Source: Clavibacter sp. VKM Ac-2873 (GTDB lineage: Bacteria; Actinomycetota; Actinomycetes; Actinomycetales; Microbacteriaceae). Taken from it: a stretch of DNA of 64,000 nt. The notes beneath the pieces were generated by a model. That model had not been told where the DNA came from and did not search any database. It worked only from the letters and a program-made list of their open reading frames with translations. Of this stretch, positions 47,224 through 55,854 are shown one piece after another. Numbering within the stretch: position 1 is the first letter of the stretch; each line of letters starts with the position of its first letter. The stretch lies in the NCBI RefSeq assembly GCF_015351075.1, contig NZ_JADKRS010000001.1, positions 186,001-250,000 of the forward strand, written 5' to 3'. Position numbers and translations under genes: made by a program.

Positions 47224-48918
47224 TCATCGGTCGTCCATCAGGTCCCTGATCCGCCATCCGGCCTCTCCCCTGACGATCAGGAGGGAGGCCGGTCGGCGTC
47301 CGGGGGTCGTCGAGCCGGCCGCGACCTCGGGGGTCAGGCCGATGAGGGCGCTGTCACCCATCCGCTGGGCAGCAGCCCGGGCATCGGCGACGTGGAGTGC
47401 GGCGTCGTCGAGGTCCGCCGCTGCTGTCGAGGCGAGGGCGGTGCGATCGGCGTCCTCCACTGCTGAGCCGGCCTCGTCCACCGCGTCCAGGCAGCCCATG
47501 TCGCCGTGCCGGAGGCAGGACGCACGCAGTCGGAGGAGAGCAGGGGCGGCCACGTCGGGATCCGGCGAGGACGTCGCATCGGCATCGGCATCGGCCGCGG
47601 CATCCGTCGCAGGCGTGACGTCGACGCCGGTCGACAGCGGCGCCGCTGTCGACGGAGTCGACGTGTTCGTCGGTGACGCCGTCGCGCCGTGCGCGGGTCC
47701 GGTGAGAGCGGGCACAGCGACCACGCCCGCCAGCAGGAGCAGGAGCGCGGAGGCCCCGAGCGCCCAGACGCGGGGGCGCACCGCTCCGAGCTCGCTCGTG
47801 AGCCGGGCCCGAGCAGCCGTTCCTCGTGACCCCTCTCCGCCCGCCCGGCGGGTGCTCTCCGCGCGATGCCGACGATGGCCCCTCCTCGTCGCGCGCGGGA
47901 AGAGCGAGCGCCCGCGACCGCTCGTGGCCGTCCCTGGGGCGGCGCCGTCGAGAGGACCGGAGCTGATGGCGCCGATCGCCACATTAGGCGGCATGACGGC
48001 ACCGTGTTCGCGGGAGCGCATCGGTGCTCCCGCGTCGGCCAACGGGGCTGCATCCGCGACGTCGAGCAGACGGTCCGCCAGATCGTGCGCGGTGAGATCC
48101 GCCTCCCTGTGGACGGCGGCGTCGAGCAGCGCCAGCCAGCGGTCCCAGCGGTCCTCGGACGTGCGCCCCCGTGCGTCAGCCGGGTCGCGGAGGGCCTGCA
48201 CGATGCGCGACACCCGCCCCAGGTCCTGCTCCACGGGGTCGACCCCCGGGGGCGCGTCCGCGGTCGTCTCCCCGGCGACGGCCCGGGAGGAGCCGAGCCC
48301 GCTCAGCATCGGACGTCCGGTGGCGTCGAGGACCACGTGGGTCAGGTCGACCGCGCCGTGCGCGATGCCCGCCTCATGGAGATCCCCCAGGCCGCGGAGC
48401 ACGGAGGCGACGAGCGTCACGGTCTCGCCGGGCGTGATGCTGCCGCGTCGGGCGACCAGGGCCGACGCCGTCCCGCGCTGGCCGATCGACTGCACGATGC
48501 AGAGGCTGCCGTCGGCGAGCGTGGCGACATCCCGCAGCGCGACGACGTGCTCGGAGGTCACCGCCTGCAAGGCGACGATCTCCGCCTCCCCCCGGCTCCG
48601 CTCGGTCGCGGGCACGATCTTCACCGCGACGTTGCCCGCCGTGCCGCTCACGGAAGCCGCGGGGCGGGACGGGCGGGCCAGGTGCACCTCGCACCGGGTG
48701 CCCCGCCCGATCAGCCGGACGAGCCGATACCCCGCGACGGCGGTGCCGGGGGTGTCGATCCCGTCGTCGACCGAGCCCGTCCCCTTCCTCCGTCTCCGCG
48801 GCGCTCGCCCCGCAGCCGAGGCCGATCGACCCGGATCGGCCGCCGAGCCGAGCGACCCGGCGCCCCGCTCCCGGCCCGCGACCCGTCCCTCGTGCGCATG
48901 AGCGCGTCCCTCCGCCAT
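47224..48918 (-). CDS. Membrane-anchored Ser/Thr pseudokinase
   Basis: A 564-aa protein from ATG 48918 (GAGGAGAGGA upstream; a longer frame exists but is less likely). A kinase-like fold spans about 63-290: Gly-rich loop LIGRGTRCEVHLA and the ATP-binding Lys K100 in VAVKIVP. The catalytic HRDLKPxN loop is instead HGAVDLTH (187-194), and DFG is GLG (207-209), so the catalytic Asp and the metal-binding Asp are gone. A basic linker (about 340-372) leads to one transmembrane helix (about 385-405), then a Ser/Thr/Ala-rich extracytoplasmic stalk and a domain with two cysteines (C468, C476). It probably binds but does not phosphorylate. No operon partner. Confidence 0.8.
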   Translation of the reverse strand: MAEGRAHAHEGRVAGRERGAGSLGSAADPGRSASAAGRAPRRRRKGTGSVDDGIDTPGTAVAGYRLVRLIGRGTRCEVHLARPSRPAASVSGTAGNVAVKIVPATERSRGEAEIVALQAVTSEHVVALRDVATLADGSLCIVQSIGQRGTASALVARRGSITPGETVTLVASVLRGLGDLHEAGIAHGAVDLTHVVLDATGRPMLSGLGSSRAVAGETTADAPPGVDPVEQDLGRVSRIVQALRDPADARGRTSEDRWDRWLALLDAAVHREADLTAHDLADRLLDVADAAPLADAGAPMRSREHGAVMPPNVAIGAISSGPLDGAAPGTATSGRGRSLFPRATRRGHRRHRAESTRRAGGEGSRGTAARARLTSELGAVRPRVWALGASALLLLLAGVVAVPALTGPAHGATASPTNTSTPSTAAPLSTGVDVTPATDAAADADADATSSPDPDVAAPALLRLRASCLRHGDMGCLDAVDEAGSAVEDADRTALASTAAADLDDAALHVADARAAAQRMGDSALIGLTPEVAAGSTTPGRRPASLLIVRGEAGWRIRDLMDDR

Positions 48919-49126
48919 CGACCCACGTCCTCTCCTCGTCCCGACCCGTCCACCGGTGGTCCGTCCATGCCCGTCGCCGGGAGTGTGCCGGTCATCGCGT
49001 CGGTGGACTGCCGCGAGGGTGATCGCGGGGGCATCGCGTCGGCGTGGAGCGCCTGTGAGGGGACGCGACGGGGCATCGACCCGCCGCCGTTCCGGCTGCC
49101 GCCCGCGCACCGGTATCCTGAGCACC

Positions 49127-49837
49127 ATGGCCCGCAAGACAGCCTCGAAGAAGGCACCCAAGGAACCCGGCCGCATCAAGCAGATGTGGCAGGTCTTCCA
49201 GATGACCCGGCGCTACGACAAGAGCTCGGTCTGGTGGATGCTCCTGGCGCTGCTCGGCCCCATCGTCGTCGGCATCCTGCTCGCGGTGTTCGCGACCGGC
49301 GGCAACTGGCTGACCGCCATCCTCTTCGTCATCGCGGGCGTGTTCGCCGGCATCCTCGCCTTCCTGATCGTCCTCGGACGCAAGGCCGAGCGCGCGGCGT
49401 ACCTGCAGATCAAGGGCCAGCCCGGCGCCGTCGGCGTCGTCCTCCGCAGCTCGTTGAAGCGCGGGTGGGTCGGCAGCGAGATGCCGGTCGCCGTCAACGG
49501 CAAGTCCCAGGACGCCGTGTACCGTGCCGTCGGACGTCCCGGCGTCGCCCTCATCGGGGAGGGCCCGAAGAGCCGCACCACGCGCATGCTCGAGGATGAG
49601 CGCCGCAAGATCGCGCGCGTCCTCCCGAACGTGCCCGTGCACTTCGTGTTCGTCGGCCCCGACGCCGACTCGGTCGAGCTCCACAAGCTGGCCGGTCGCC
49701 TGCAGCGGTTCCCGCGCACCATCACGAAGGCCGAGGTCCTGGCCGTGAACAACCGGCTCACCTCCCTCGGGCAGAACAGCATGCCCATCCCCAAGGGCGT
49801 CGACCCCTTCAAGGTCCGCCCCTCCCGGGCTCGCTGA
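49127..49837 (+). CDS. DUF4191 membrane protein
   Basis: A 236-aa protein with a Lys-rich N-terminus (MARKTASKKAPKEP), two transmembrane helices (about 36-56 and 60-85), and a basic cytoplasmic domain with KGQPGAVGVVL and the RGWVGSEMPVAVN segment. This is the DUF4191 family, widely conserved in actinobacteria near glnA1, function unknown. ATG at 49127. Confidence 0.9.
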   Translation: MARKTASKKAPKEPGRIKQMWQVFQMTRRYDKSSVWWMLLALLGPIVVGILLAVFATGGNWLTAILFVIAGVFAGILAFLIVLGRKAERAAYLQIKGQPGAVGVVLRSSLKRGWVGSEMPVAVNGKSQDAVYRAVGRPGVALIGEGPKSRTTRMLEDERRKIARVLPNVPVHFVFVGPDADSVELHKLAGRLQRFPRTITKAEVLAVNNRLTSLGQNSMPIPKGVDPFKVRPSRAR

Positions 49838-49891
49838 TCCTGCGCGCGCGGGGCGTTTGCGCGGGCACCGTGCCCGGCGCAGACTGAGCGC

Positions 49892-50608
49892 ATGGATCCG
49901 GCCTCCGCTGCGGCGCTGCTCGGCGTCGCCGCGGACGCCGACCGCCCGGCCGTCAGCCGCGCGTACCTCCGTCAGGCGCGCGAGACGCATCCGGACCGCC
50001 TTCCCGGCGCGACCCCGCAGCAGCTGAGGGCCGCTCACGAGCGCTTCGTGCAGCTGACCCTCGCGAGGGACGCGCTGCTCCTCGGTCAGCGCACGGCGAC
50101 CGGACAGCGGCATCCTGCTGCGGCCCCGGGATCTTCCCACCCGGGACGGACGGCCCCGCCGCCGCCCCGCGCGACGCCGGAGCGGCTGTCGCCGTACGGG
50201 CGTTCGCGACGTGAGCGCGCCCGACGGGGTCTCGGTCCGTCCATCGCCGCGGTCTGCGCACTGGCCGGGGTGCTGGTGGTGGTCGTCAGCTTCCAGGACT
50301 CGACGCGCGCGCGGTTCACCACGGTCGGTGCCGACCTCACGCAGGGGGCGACCGTCGTGCCCGTCGAGGATCCCGCCTCCCGGGCGAGCGAGTGCGTGGA
50401 CACGACCTCGTGCACGCTCCTCGACATGACCGCGCCCGAGGACTGCAGCGCGGCGCTCGTCCGGTTCGAGGTCACGACGGGGCGGTCGGACGACGGGCGG
50501 GAGACCGAGAGCCGGGAGCTCGGCGCGGTCCGGGCGGGGTCCCCCGCCCGCGTGGTCCTCGGCGGGGTCGACCCGGAGCTCGTGTACCTCGGCTGCGAGC
50601 CCGGCTGA
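49892..50608 (+). CDS. Membrane-anchored J-domain protein
   Basis: A 238-aa protein. The first 70 residues form a J-domain with the diagnostic HPD at THPDR (about 32-36), needed to stimulate Hsp70 ATPase. A Pro/Arg linker follows (about 78-110). One transmembrane helix lies at about 116-136, and an outside domain at 140-238 has four cysteines (paired C-x-C-type spacing ECVDTTSC, later two). No zinc-finger or DnaJ C-terminal domains. It would recruit DnaK to the membrane inner face. Role unknown. Confidence 0.72.
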   Translation: MDPASAAALLGVAADADRPAVSRAYLRQARETHPDRLPGATPQQLRAAHERFVQLTLARDALLLGQRTATGQRHPAAAPGSSHPGRTAPPPPRATPERLSPYGRSRRERARRGLGPSIAAVCALAGVLVVVVSFQDSTRARFTTVGADLTQGATVVPVEDPASRASECVDTTSCTLLDMTAPEDCSAALVRFEVTTGRSDDGRETESRELGAVRAGSPARVVLGGVDPELVYLGCEPG

Positions 50609-50634
50609 TTCCTCCGTCGACGCACGGGGCCGGC

Positions 50635-51066
50635 TCAGGACGTGCGGACCAGGACCGTCCCCGAGAACACGTCGTGCAGCCCCCGCTGGTCGGCGTTCCA
50701 CACGACCGCGGGGACCACCAGGCACAGGAGCACGGTGCGCAGGGCCGGACGCCACAGCGACACGTACCCGCCGCCGAGCGGGCGCACGCGCATCCCGAGC
50801 ACGACGTGTCCGACGCTCCCCCCGAGGGTGACGATGAGGACGTACTGCATCACGGCGAAGATCGCGAGCGTCGCCGTCGGGTCGTACGAGAAGAAGGCCC
50901 AGGAGACGAGCACGGCGAGGGCCCAGTCGATGCAGATGCCCACGATGCGGCGGCCGGCGCGGGCGACGGATCCCCGCCCGCGCTCCGGCAGGCCGAGGCG
51001 CTCCCCCGGCCAGCGGTTGCGGCCGGGATCGCCGAGGTCGGGGTTCGTGGGGGTCGCGGACACCAT
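50635..51066 (-). CDS. RDD family membrane protein
   Basis: A 143-aa protein with three hydrophobic segments. The RDD signature appears as RRIVGICIDWALA at about 39-51, and GHVVLGMRVRPLGGG follows. Family members are proposed to be small-molecule or ion transporters; no substrate here. Convergent with the J-domain gene and divergent from glnA1, as commonly seen upstream of actinobacterial glnA1. Confidence 0.87.
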   Translation of the reverse strand: MVSATPTNPDLGDPGRNRWPGERLGLPERGRGSVARAGRRIVGICIDWALAVLVSWAFFSYDPTATLAIFAVMQYVLIVTLGGSVGHVVLGMRVRPLGGGYVSLWRPALRTVLLCLVVPAVVWNADQRGLHDVFSGTVLVRTS

Positions 51067-51146
51067 GCGATCCTAGGCGCGCGCGACGCGGATCCCCTGG
51101 TCGCGACAGCCTGGGAACGGTCGCCGACTCGCCCGGGACAGCCCGC

Positions 51147-51184
51147 GTAACATCGCGGAAACACGGCGGTTATGGCGAGGTAAC
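51147..51184 (+). promoter_or_regulatory. Full GlnR-type box at glnA1
   Basis: Four 5-mers spaced by exactly six bases: GTAAC-n6-GAAAC-n6-GTTAT-n6-GTAAC. This is the double a/b-site arrangement bound by GlnR in actinobacteria. It lies 73 bases before the glnA1 ATG, with a likely -10 (TAGGGT) just downstream near 51195. Confidence 0.78.
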
Positions 51185-51256
51185 CCCTTCCCCCTAGGGT
51201 CGGAGAGGCTGAAACCGTCAGTCTCATCCGCTCCGGCCCCCTTTTGGAGACACCAC

Positions 51257-52681
51257 ATGTTCAGAGACTCATCCGAGGTGCTCGCGTTCATCAAGGACAC
51301 CGACGTCAAGTTCCTCGATATCCGGTTCACCGACCTCCCCGGGGTGCAGCAGCACTTCAACATCCCCGCATCCACCGTCGACGAGGAGTTCTTCTCGGTC
51401 GGCCAGCTGTTCGACGGCTCGTCCATCCGCGGCTTCGCGAGCATCCACGAGTCGGACATGCAGCTCATCCCGGACGTGACGACGGCCTACATCGACCCGT
51501 TCCGCATCGAGCGCACCCTGATCATGGTGTTCGACATCTACAACCCCCGCAACGGCGAGATCTACGCCCGCGACCCGCGCCAGGTGGCCAAGAAGGCCGA
51601 GAAGTTCCTCGCCGCGTCCGGCATCGCCGACACCGCGTTCTTCGCGCCCGAGGCCGAGTTCTACATCTTCGACGACGTCCGCTACGAGGTGAACCAGCAC
51701 ACGAGCTTCTACTCGGTCGACTCCGAGGAGGGCGCCTGGAACTCCGGACGTGAGGAGGAGGGCGGCAACCTCGGCAACAAGACCCCGTACAAGGGCGGCT
51801 ACTTCCCCGTCAGCCCCGTCGACAAGCAGGCCGACCTCCGTGACGACATCAGCCTCAAGCTGATCGACGCCGGCCTCATCCTCGAGCGCGCGCACCACGA
51901 GGTGGGCACGGGCGGCCAGGCCGAGATCAACTACCGCTTCGACACGATGGTCCACGCGGCGGACGACATCCTGAAGTTCAAGTACATCGTCAAGAACACG
52001 GCCGAGCAGTGGGGCAAGACGGCCACGTTCATGCCGAAGCCGCTGTTCGGCGACAACGGCTCGGGCATGCACACGCACCAGTCGCTCTGGAACGACGGCA
52101 AGCCGCTGTTCTACGACGAGGCCGGATACGGCGGACTCTCGGACGTCGCGCGCTGGTACATCGGCGGCATCCTCAAGCACGCGCCTGCCATCCTCGCCTT
52201 CACGAACCCGACGGTGAACTCCTACCACCGCCTCGTGCCCGGCTTCGAGGCGCCCGTCAACCTGGTCTACTCGGCGGGCAACCGCTCGGCGTCGATCCGC
52301 ATCCCGATCACGGGCACGAACCCCAAGGCCAAGCGCATCGAGTTCCGCGCGCCCGACGCGTCGAGCAACCCGTACCTCGCGTTCGCGGCGCAGCTGATGG
52401 CCGGCATCGACGGCATCAAGAACCGCATCGAGCCGCACGAGCCCGTCGACAAGGACCTCTACGAGCTCCCGCCCGAGGAGGCGAAGGGCATCCCGCAGGT
52501 CCCCGCGTCGCTCGGCGCCGCGCTCGAGGCGCTCGAGGCCGACCACGAGTTCCTCACCGCGGGCAACGTGTTCACGCCCGACCTCATCGAGACGTGGATC
52601 GAGTACAAGCGCGAGATGGAGATCAAGCCCCTCGCGCAGCGCCCGCACCCGTTCGAGTTCGAGCTGTACTACGGCGTCTGA
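51257..52681 (+). CDS. glnA: Type I glutamine synthetase GlnA1
   Basis: A 474-aa glutamine synthetase that makes glutamine from glutamate and ammonia. Motifs: FDGSSIRGF, the metal-binding [25 protein letters not shown] and NRSASIRIP. The adenylylation tyrosine is Y402 in [10 protein letters not shown], the site modified by GlnE encoded next door. GGAG-spaced ATG. Upstream GlnR-type box implies control by nitrogen status. Confidence 0.97.
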   Translation: MFRDSSEVLAFIKDTDVKFLDIRFTDLPGVQQHFNIPASTVDEEFFSVGQLFDGSSIRGFASIHESDMQLIPDVTTAYIDPFRIERTLIMVFDIYNPRNGEIYARDPRQVAKKAEKFLAASGIADTAFFAPEAEFYIFDDVRYEVNQHTSFYSVDSEEGAWNSGREEEGGNLGNKTPYKGGYFPVSPVDKQADLRDDISLKLIDAGLILERAHHEVGTGGQAEINYRFDTMVHAADDILKFKYIVKNTAEQWGKTATFMPKPLFGDNGSGMHTHQSLWNDGKPLFYDEAGYGGLSDVARWYIGGILKHAPAILAFTNPTVNSYHRLVPGFEAPVNLVYSAGNRSASIRIPITGTNPKAKRIEFRAPDASSNPYLAFAAQLMAGIDGIKNRIEPHEPVDKDLYELPPEEAKGIPQVPASLGAALEALEADHEFLTAGNVFTPDLIETWIEYKREMEIKPLAQRPHPFEFELYYGV

Positions 52682-52713
52682 TCCCGCCGGCACCCGCTAG
52701 GGGTGCGTGACGC

Positions 52714-52745
52714 ACGGGCCGTCCTCCTCCGGGAGGGCGGCCCGT
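52714..52745. terminator. Bidirectional terminator between glnA1 and glnE
   Basis: A 14-bp stem with one T-G wobble (52714-52727 with 52732-52745) and a 4-base loop, between the convergent stops at 52681 and 52776. Confidence 0.75.
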
Positions 52746-52775
52746 CGTCATGCGCGCCCGATGATGAGGGCGGCG

Positions 52776-55700
52776 TCAGGCCCCGCGCGGGTCGGGTTGC
52801 TCGTCGAGGCCGTAGAAGAGGCGCTCGAACACCGCGCGGGAGCGACGGGTCACGCCGAGGTACTCCTCCTCGAGCACGGACGCGGACCCGGGCGGGTACT
52901 CGAGGAGCCGCGCGATGGCGTCGAGCGCGGCGCGATCGGCGGGCAGCACGTCGGCCGTGCGATTGGTCCACAGGGTCATTGCCGAGCGGACCCGCGACGC
53001 GAGGAGCCAGGCGTCCCGGAGGCGGGCGGCGTCGCCCTCGGCGACGAGGCGCGACGCGACGGCGGCATCGAGCGCACCGAGGGTGGTCGGCGTCCGCAGG
53101 GCGGGGTGCGCGTGCGCGTGCTGCAGCTGGAGCAGCTGGACCAGCCACTCCACGTCGCTGAGCGACCCACGACCCAGCTTCAGGTGACGCGTGGGATCCG
53201 CGCCCTGCGGGAGCCGTTCGTTCTCCACCCGCGCCTTGATGCGCTTGATCTCGCGCACGGCGGCGTCCCCGATGCCGTCCGGGTAGCGGTAGCCGTCCGC
53301 GAGCGCCGTGAAGTCGGCGATGAGGCCGCTGTCGCCGACCACGCCGCGTGCGCGCAGCAGCGCCTGCGCCTCCCAGGTGAGGGACCAGCGCTCGTAGTAC
53401 GCGCGGTAGGACGCGAACGAGCGCACGACGGGTCCGTTCCGGCCCTCGGGACGGAGACCGGTGTCGAGATCCAGCGGCAGGCGGGCGTCCTCCGTGAGGC
53501 GCGTCAGCTCGGTGACGATGAGCTGGGCGCGGCGCTGGGCGAGCTCGGGATCCATGCCGGCGATCGGGCGGAACACGTACATGACGTCGGCGTCGGATCC
53601 GAAGCCGAGCTCGGCCCCGCCGTAGCGGCCCATGGCGACCACGGCGAACTCGGGCCACGGGCCGTCCTCGCGGCGGATGGCGCGCATGACCCCGCGGAGC
53701 GTCGCGGTGGTGATGTCGGCGAGCGACGGTCCGAGCGTCTCGACGTGCGTGACGCCCACGATCGCGCCGATCGCGAGGCGCAGGACCTCCCGGCGGCGGA
53801 GCGTGCGCAGCGCGGAGGCCGCGGCGTCGGCGGTGGGGTGCCGGTTGACGGTGGCGACGGCCTCCTCCTCCAGGGCCGCCCAGGTGCGGGGGCGCAGGTC
53901 CTCGTCGCGCGCGAGCCACGCCGCGGTCTCGGGGACCCGGTCGAGGAGCTCCGAGACGAACCGGGATCCCGAGAGGACCTGCGCGAGGCGCTGCGCGGCA
54001 CCCGCCGAGTCCCGGAGCATCCGGAGGAACCAGTTCGACTCCCCCAGCGCCTCGCTGAGCCGTCGGAACGCGAGCAGGCCGTGGTCGGGATCCGGGCCGT
54101 CGGCGAACCACTGCAGGAGCACGGGCAGGAGGTGGCGCTGGATGGCGGAGCTGCGCGAGACCCCCTGCGTGAGCGCGCGGATGTGCGCGAGCGCCCCGCG
54201 CGCGTCGACGAAGCCGATGGCCGAGAGGCGCGCGGCCGCCTGGTCGCTGGTGAGCGCGAGCGACTCCTCGGGGAGCGACGCCACCGCGGCGAGGAGCGGC
54301 CGGTAGAAGAGGCGCTCGTGCAAGGTGCGGACGGCGGTCTTCGTGGCGGTCCACCGCGCCGTCAGCTCCTCCGCCCGACCGTCGAGGCCCGTGCTGCGCG
54401 CGAGGATGCGCAACCGCTCCTCATCGGTCGGCATGAGGTGGGTGCGCCGCAGCTGATCCAGCTGCAGGCGATGCTCCAGCAGACGGAGGTAGCGGTAGTC
54501 CTTCGCGAACTCGCCGGCCTCCGTGCGGCCGATGTAGCCCCCGTCCGCGAGGGACACGAGCGCGGCGAGCGTGCTGCGGTCGCGGACGGCCTCGTCGCCC
54601 TGCCCGTGCACGAGCTGCAGGAGCTGCACCGTGAACTCGATGTCGCGGATCCCGCCCGGTCCGAGCTTGATCTGCTGGTGCAGCTCATCGGCGGGGATGT
54701 TGTCGGTGACGCGCGTGCGCATCCGCTGCACCTGCCCGACGAAGCCCTCCCGTGACGCGCTCGACCAGACGAGCGGCGCGACGGCGTCGGCGTACCGCTC
54801 CCCCAGCTCGACGTCGCCGGCCAGCGGCCGGGCCTTGAGCAGGGCCTGGAACTCCCAGTCCTTCGCCCACCGCTCGTAGTACGCGAGGTGCGAGTCGAGC
54901 GTCCGGACGAGCGCGCCGGCCTTCCCCTCGGGCCGCAGGTTGGCGTCGACCTCCCAGAGGGCCGGCTCGATCTCGTGCTCGTCGATGCCGCGCATGGTCA
55001 GCACGGCGAGGCGCGTCGCGAGCTCGACCGCTCGGGCCGGCTCGACCACGGTCTCGCCGTCGTCGTCGGTGGCGGCCTCGGCGACGAAGATGACGTCGAC
55101 GTCGCTGACGTAGTTGAGCTCGCGGGCGCCGGCCTTCCCCATGCCGATGACCGCGAGGCGCGTCGCGGCGATCTCCCCGGGTCGTGCGCGACCGAACGTC
55201 CCGGGTGCCGAGAGCTCCGCGCGGGCGACGGCGAGCGACACCTCGAGGGCCGCGCCCGCGAGGTCGGCGAGGGCCGCGGTGACCGGGCGCACGGCCGCCA
55301 GAGGATCCGGGTGCACGAGGTCCCACGCCGCCACCCGGGCGACGAGCGCGCGGTAGCGGACCCGCAGGGCGGTCCGGGCGGCCGGACCGGTCATCGCGGC
55401 CACGCCGTCGACGGCGCCGACGGCGTCGAGCAGGCGGGCACGGACGTCGGCCGGAGCGGGCGCGCCCTCCAACGGGCGGGCGAACGCGTCGAGCTCGACG
55501 GTGTGCCGCGCGAGGAACTCGGCGAGACCGCGCGACGACCCGAGCACCCGCGCCAGGCGGTGGCACGCGTCGGGGTCGGCGAGGACCGCGCGCGTGCGCT
55601 CTGGATCCGCGCGGAGGAGCCGGACGAGGGCGTCGAGGGCCCCGTCCGGATCCGCGCTCGAGTGGAGCGCCTCCACGAGGTCCGCCTCCGCCCATCCGGA

Positions 55701-55796
55701 CAGCGCAGCGGCCTCCTCGAGGGCCTCGCCGACCTCGCTCAGTCGCGCGAAGCCGGCGCGCGCCAGAGCGCCGAGCAGGGTCTGCCCACGTCTCAT
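52776..55796 (-). CDS. glnE: Glutamine synthetase adenylyltransferase/deadenylylase GlnE
   Basis: A 1006-aa bifunctional enzyme that adds and removes AMP on GlnA1. Two nucleotidyltransferase-like modules: the N-terminal one has YVSDVDVIFV, the C-terminal one GFGSDADVMYVF, each with a DxD-type metal site, joined by helical linker regions (including KRIKARVENERLPQG and LGRGSLSDVEW). ATG with GGAG upstream. glnA2 precedes it by 58 bases on the same strand. Confidence 0.95.
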   Translation of the reverse strand: MRRGQTLLGALARAGFARLSEVGEALEEAAALSGWAEADLVEALHSSADPDGALDALVRLLRADPERTRAVLADPDACHRLARVLGSSRGLAEFLARHTVELDAFARPLEGAPAPADVRARLLDAVGAVDGVAAMTGPAARTALRVRYRALVARVAAWDLVHPDPLAAVRPVTAALADLAGAALEVSLAVARAELSAPGTFGRARPGEIAATRLAVIGMGKAGARELNYVSDVDVIFVAEAATDDDGETVVEPARAVELATRLAVLTMRGIDEHEIEPALWEVDANLRPEGKAGALVRTLDSHLAYYERWAKDWEFQALLKARPLAGDVELGERYADAVAPLVWSSASREGFVGQVQRMRTRVTDNIPADELHQQIKLGPGGIRDIEFTVQLLQLVHGQGDEAVRDRSTLAALVSLADGGYIGRTEAGEFAKDYRYLRLLEHRLQLDQLRRTHLMPTDEERLRILARSTGLDGRAEELTARWTATKTAVRTLHERLFYRPLLAAVASLPEESLALTSDQAAARLSAIGFVDARGALAHIRALTQGVSRSSAIQRHLLPVLLQWFADGPDPDHGLLAFRRLSEALGESNWFLRMLRDSAGAAQRLAQVLSGSRFVSELLDRVPETAAWLARDEDLRPRTWAALEEEAVATVNRHPTADAAASALRTLRRREVLRLAIGAIVGVTHVETLGPSLADITTATLRGVMRAIRREDGPWPEFAVVAMGRYGGAELGFGSDADVMYVFRPIAGMDPELAQRRAQLIVTELTRLTEDARLPLDLDTGLRPEGRNGPVVRSFASYRAYYERWSLTWEAQALLRARGVVGDSGLIADFTALADGYRYPDGIGDAAVREIKRIKARVENERLPQGADPTRHLKLGRGSLSDVEWLVQLLQLQHAHAHPALRTPTTLGALDAAVASRLVAEGDAARLRDAWLLASRVRSAMTLWTNRTADVLPADRAALDAIARLLEYPPGSASVLEEEYLGVTRRSRAVFERLFYGLDEQPDPRGA

Positions 55797-55854
55797 GGCG
55801 CGCTCCGGCCTCGTCGTCGGATATCGGTCGTGATGCTGCTGGCGGGCGTCCGGC

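Noticed and set aside
44159-47257. 1032-aa minus-strand frame opposite lpdA and sucB
   Set aside because: A shadow of two clearly identified E3 and E2 genes.
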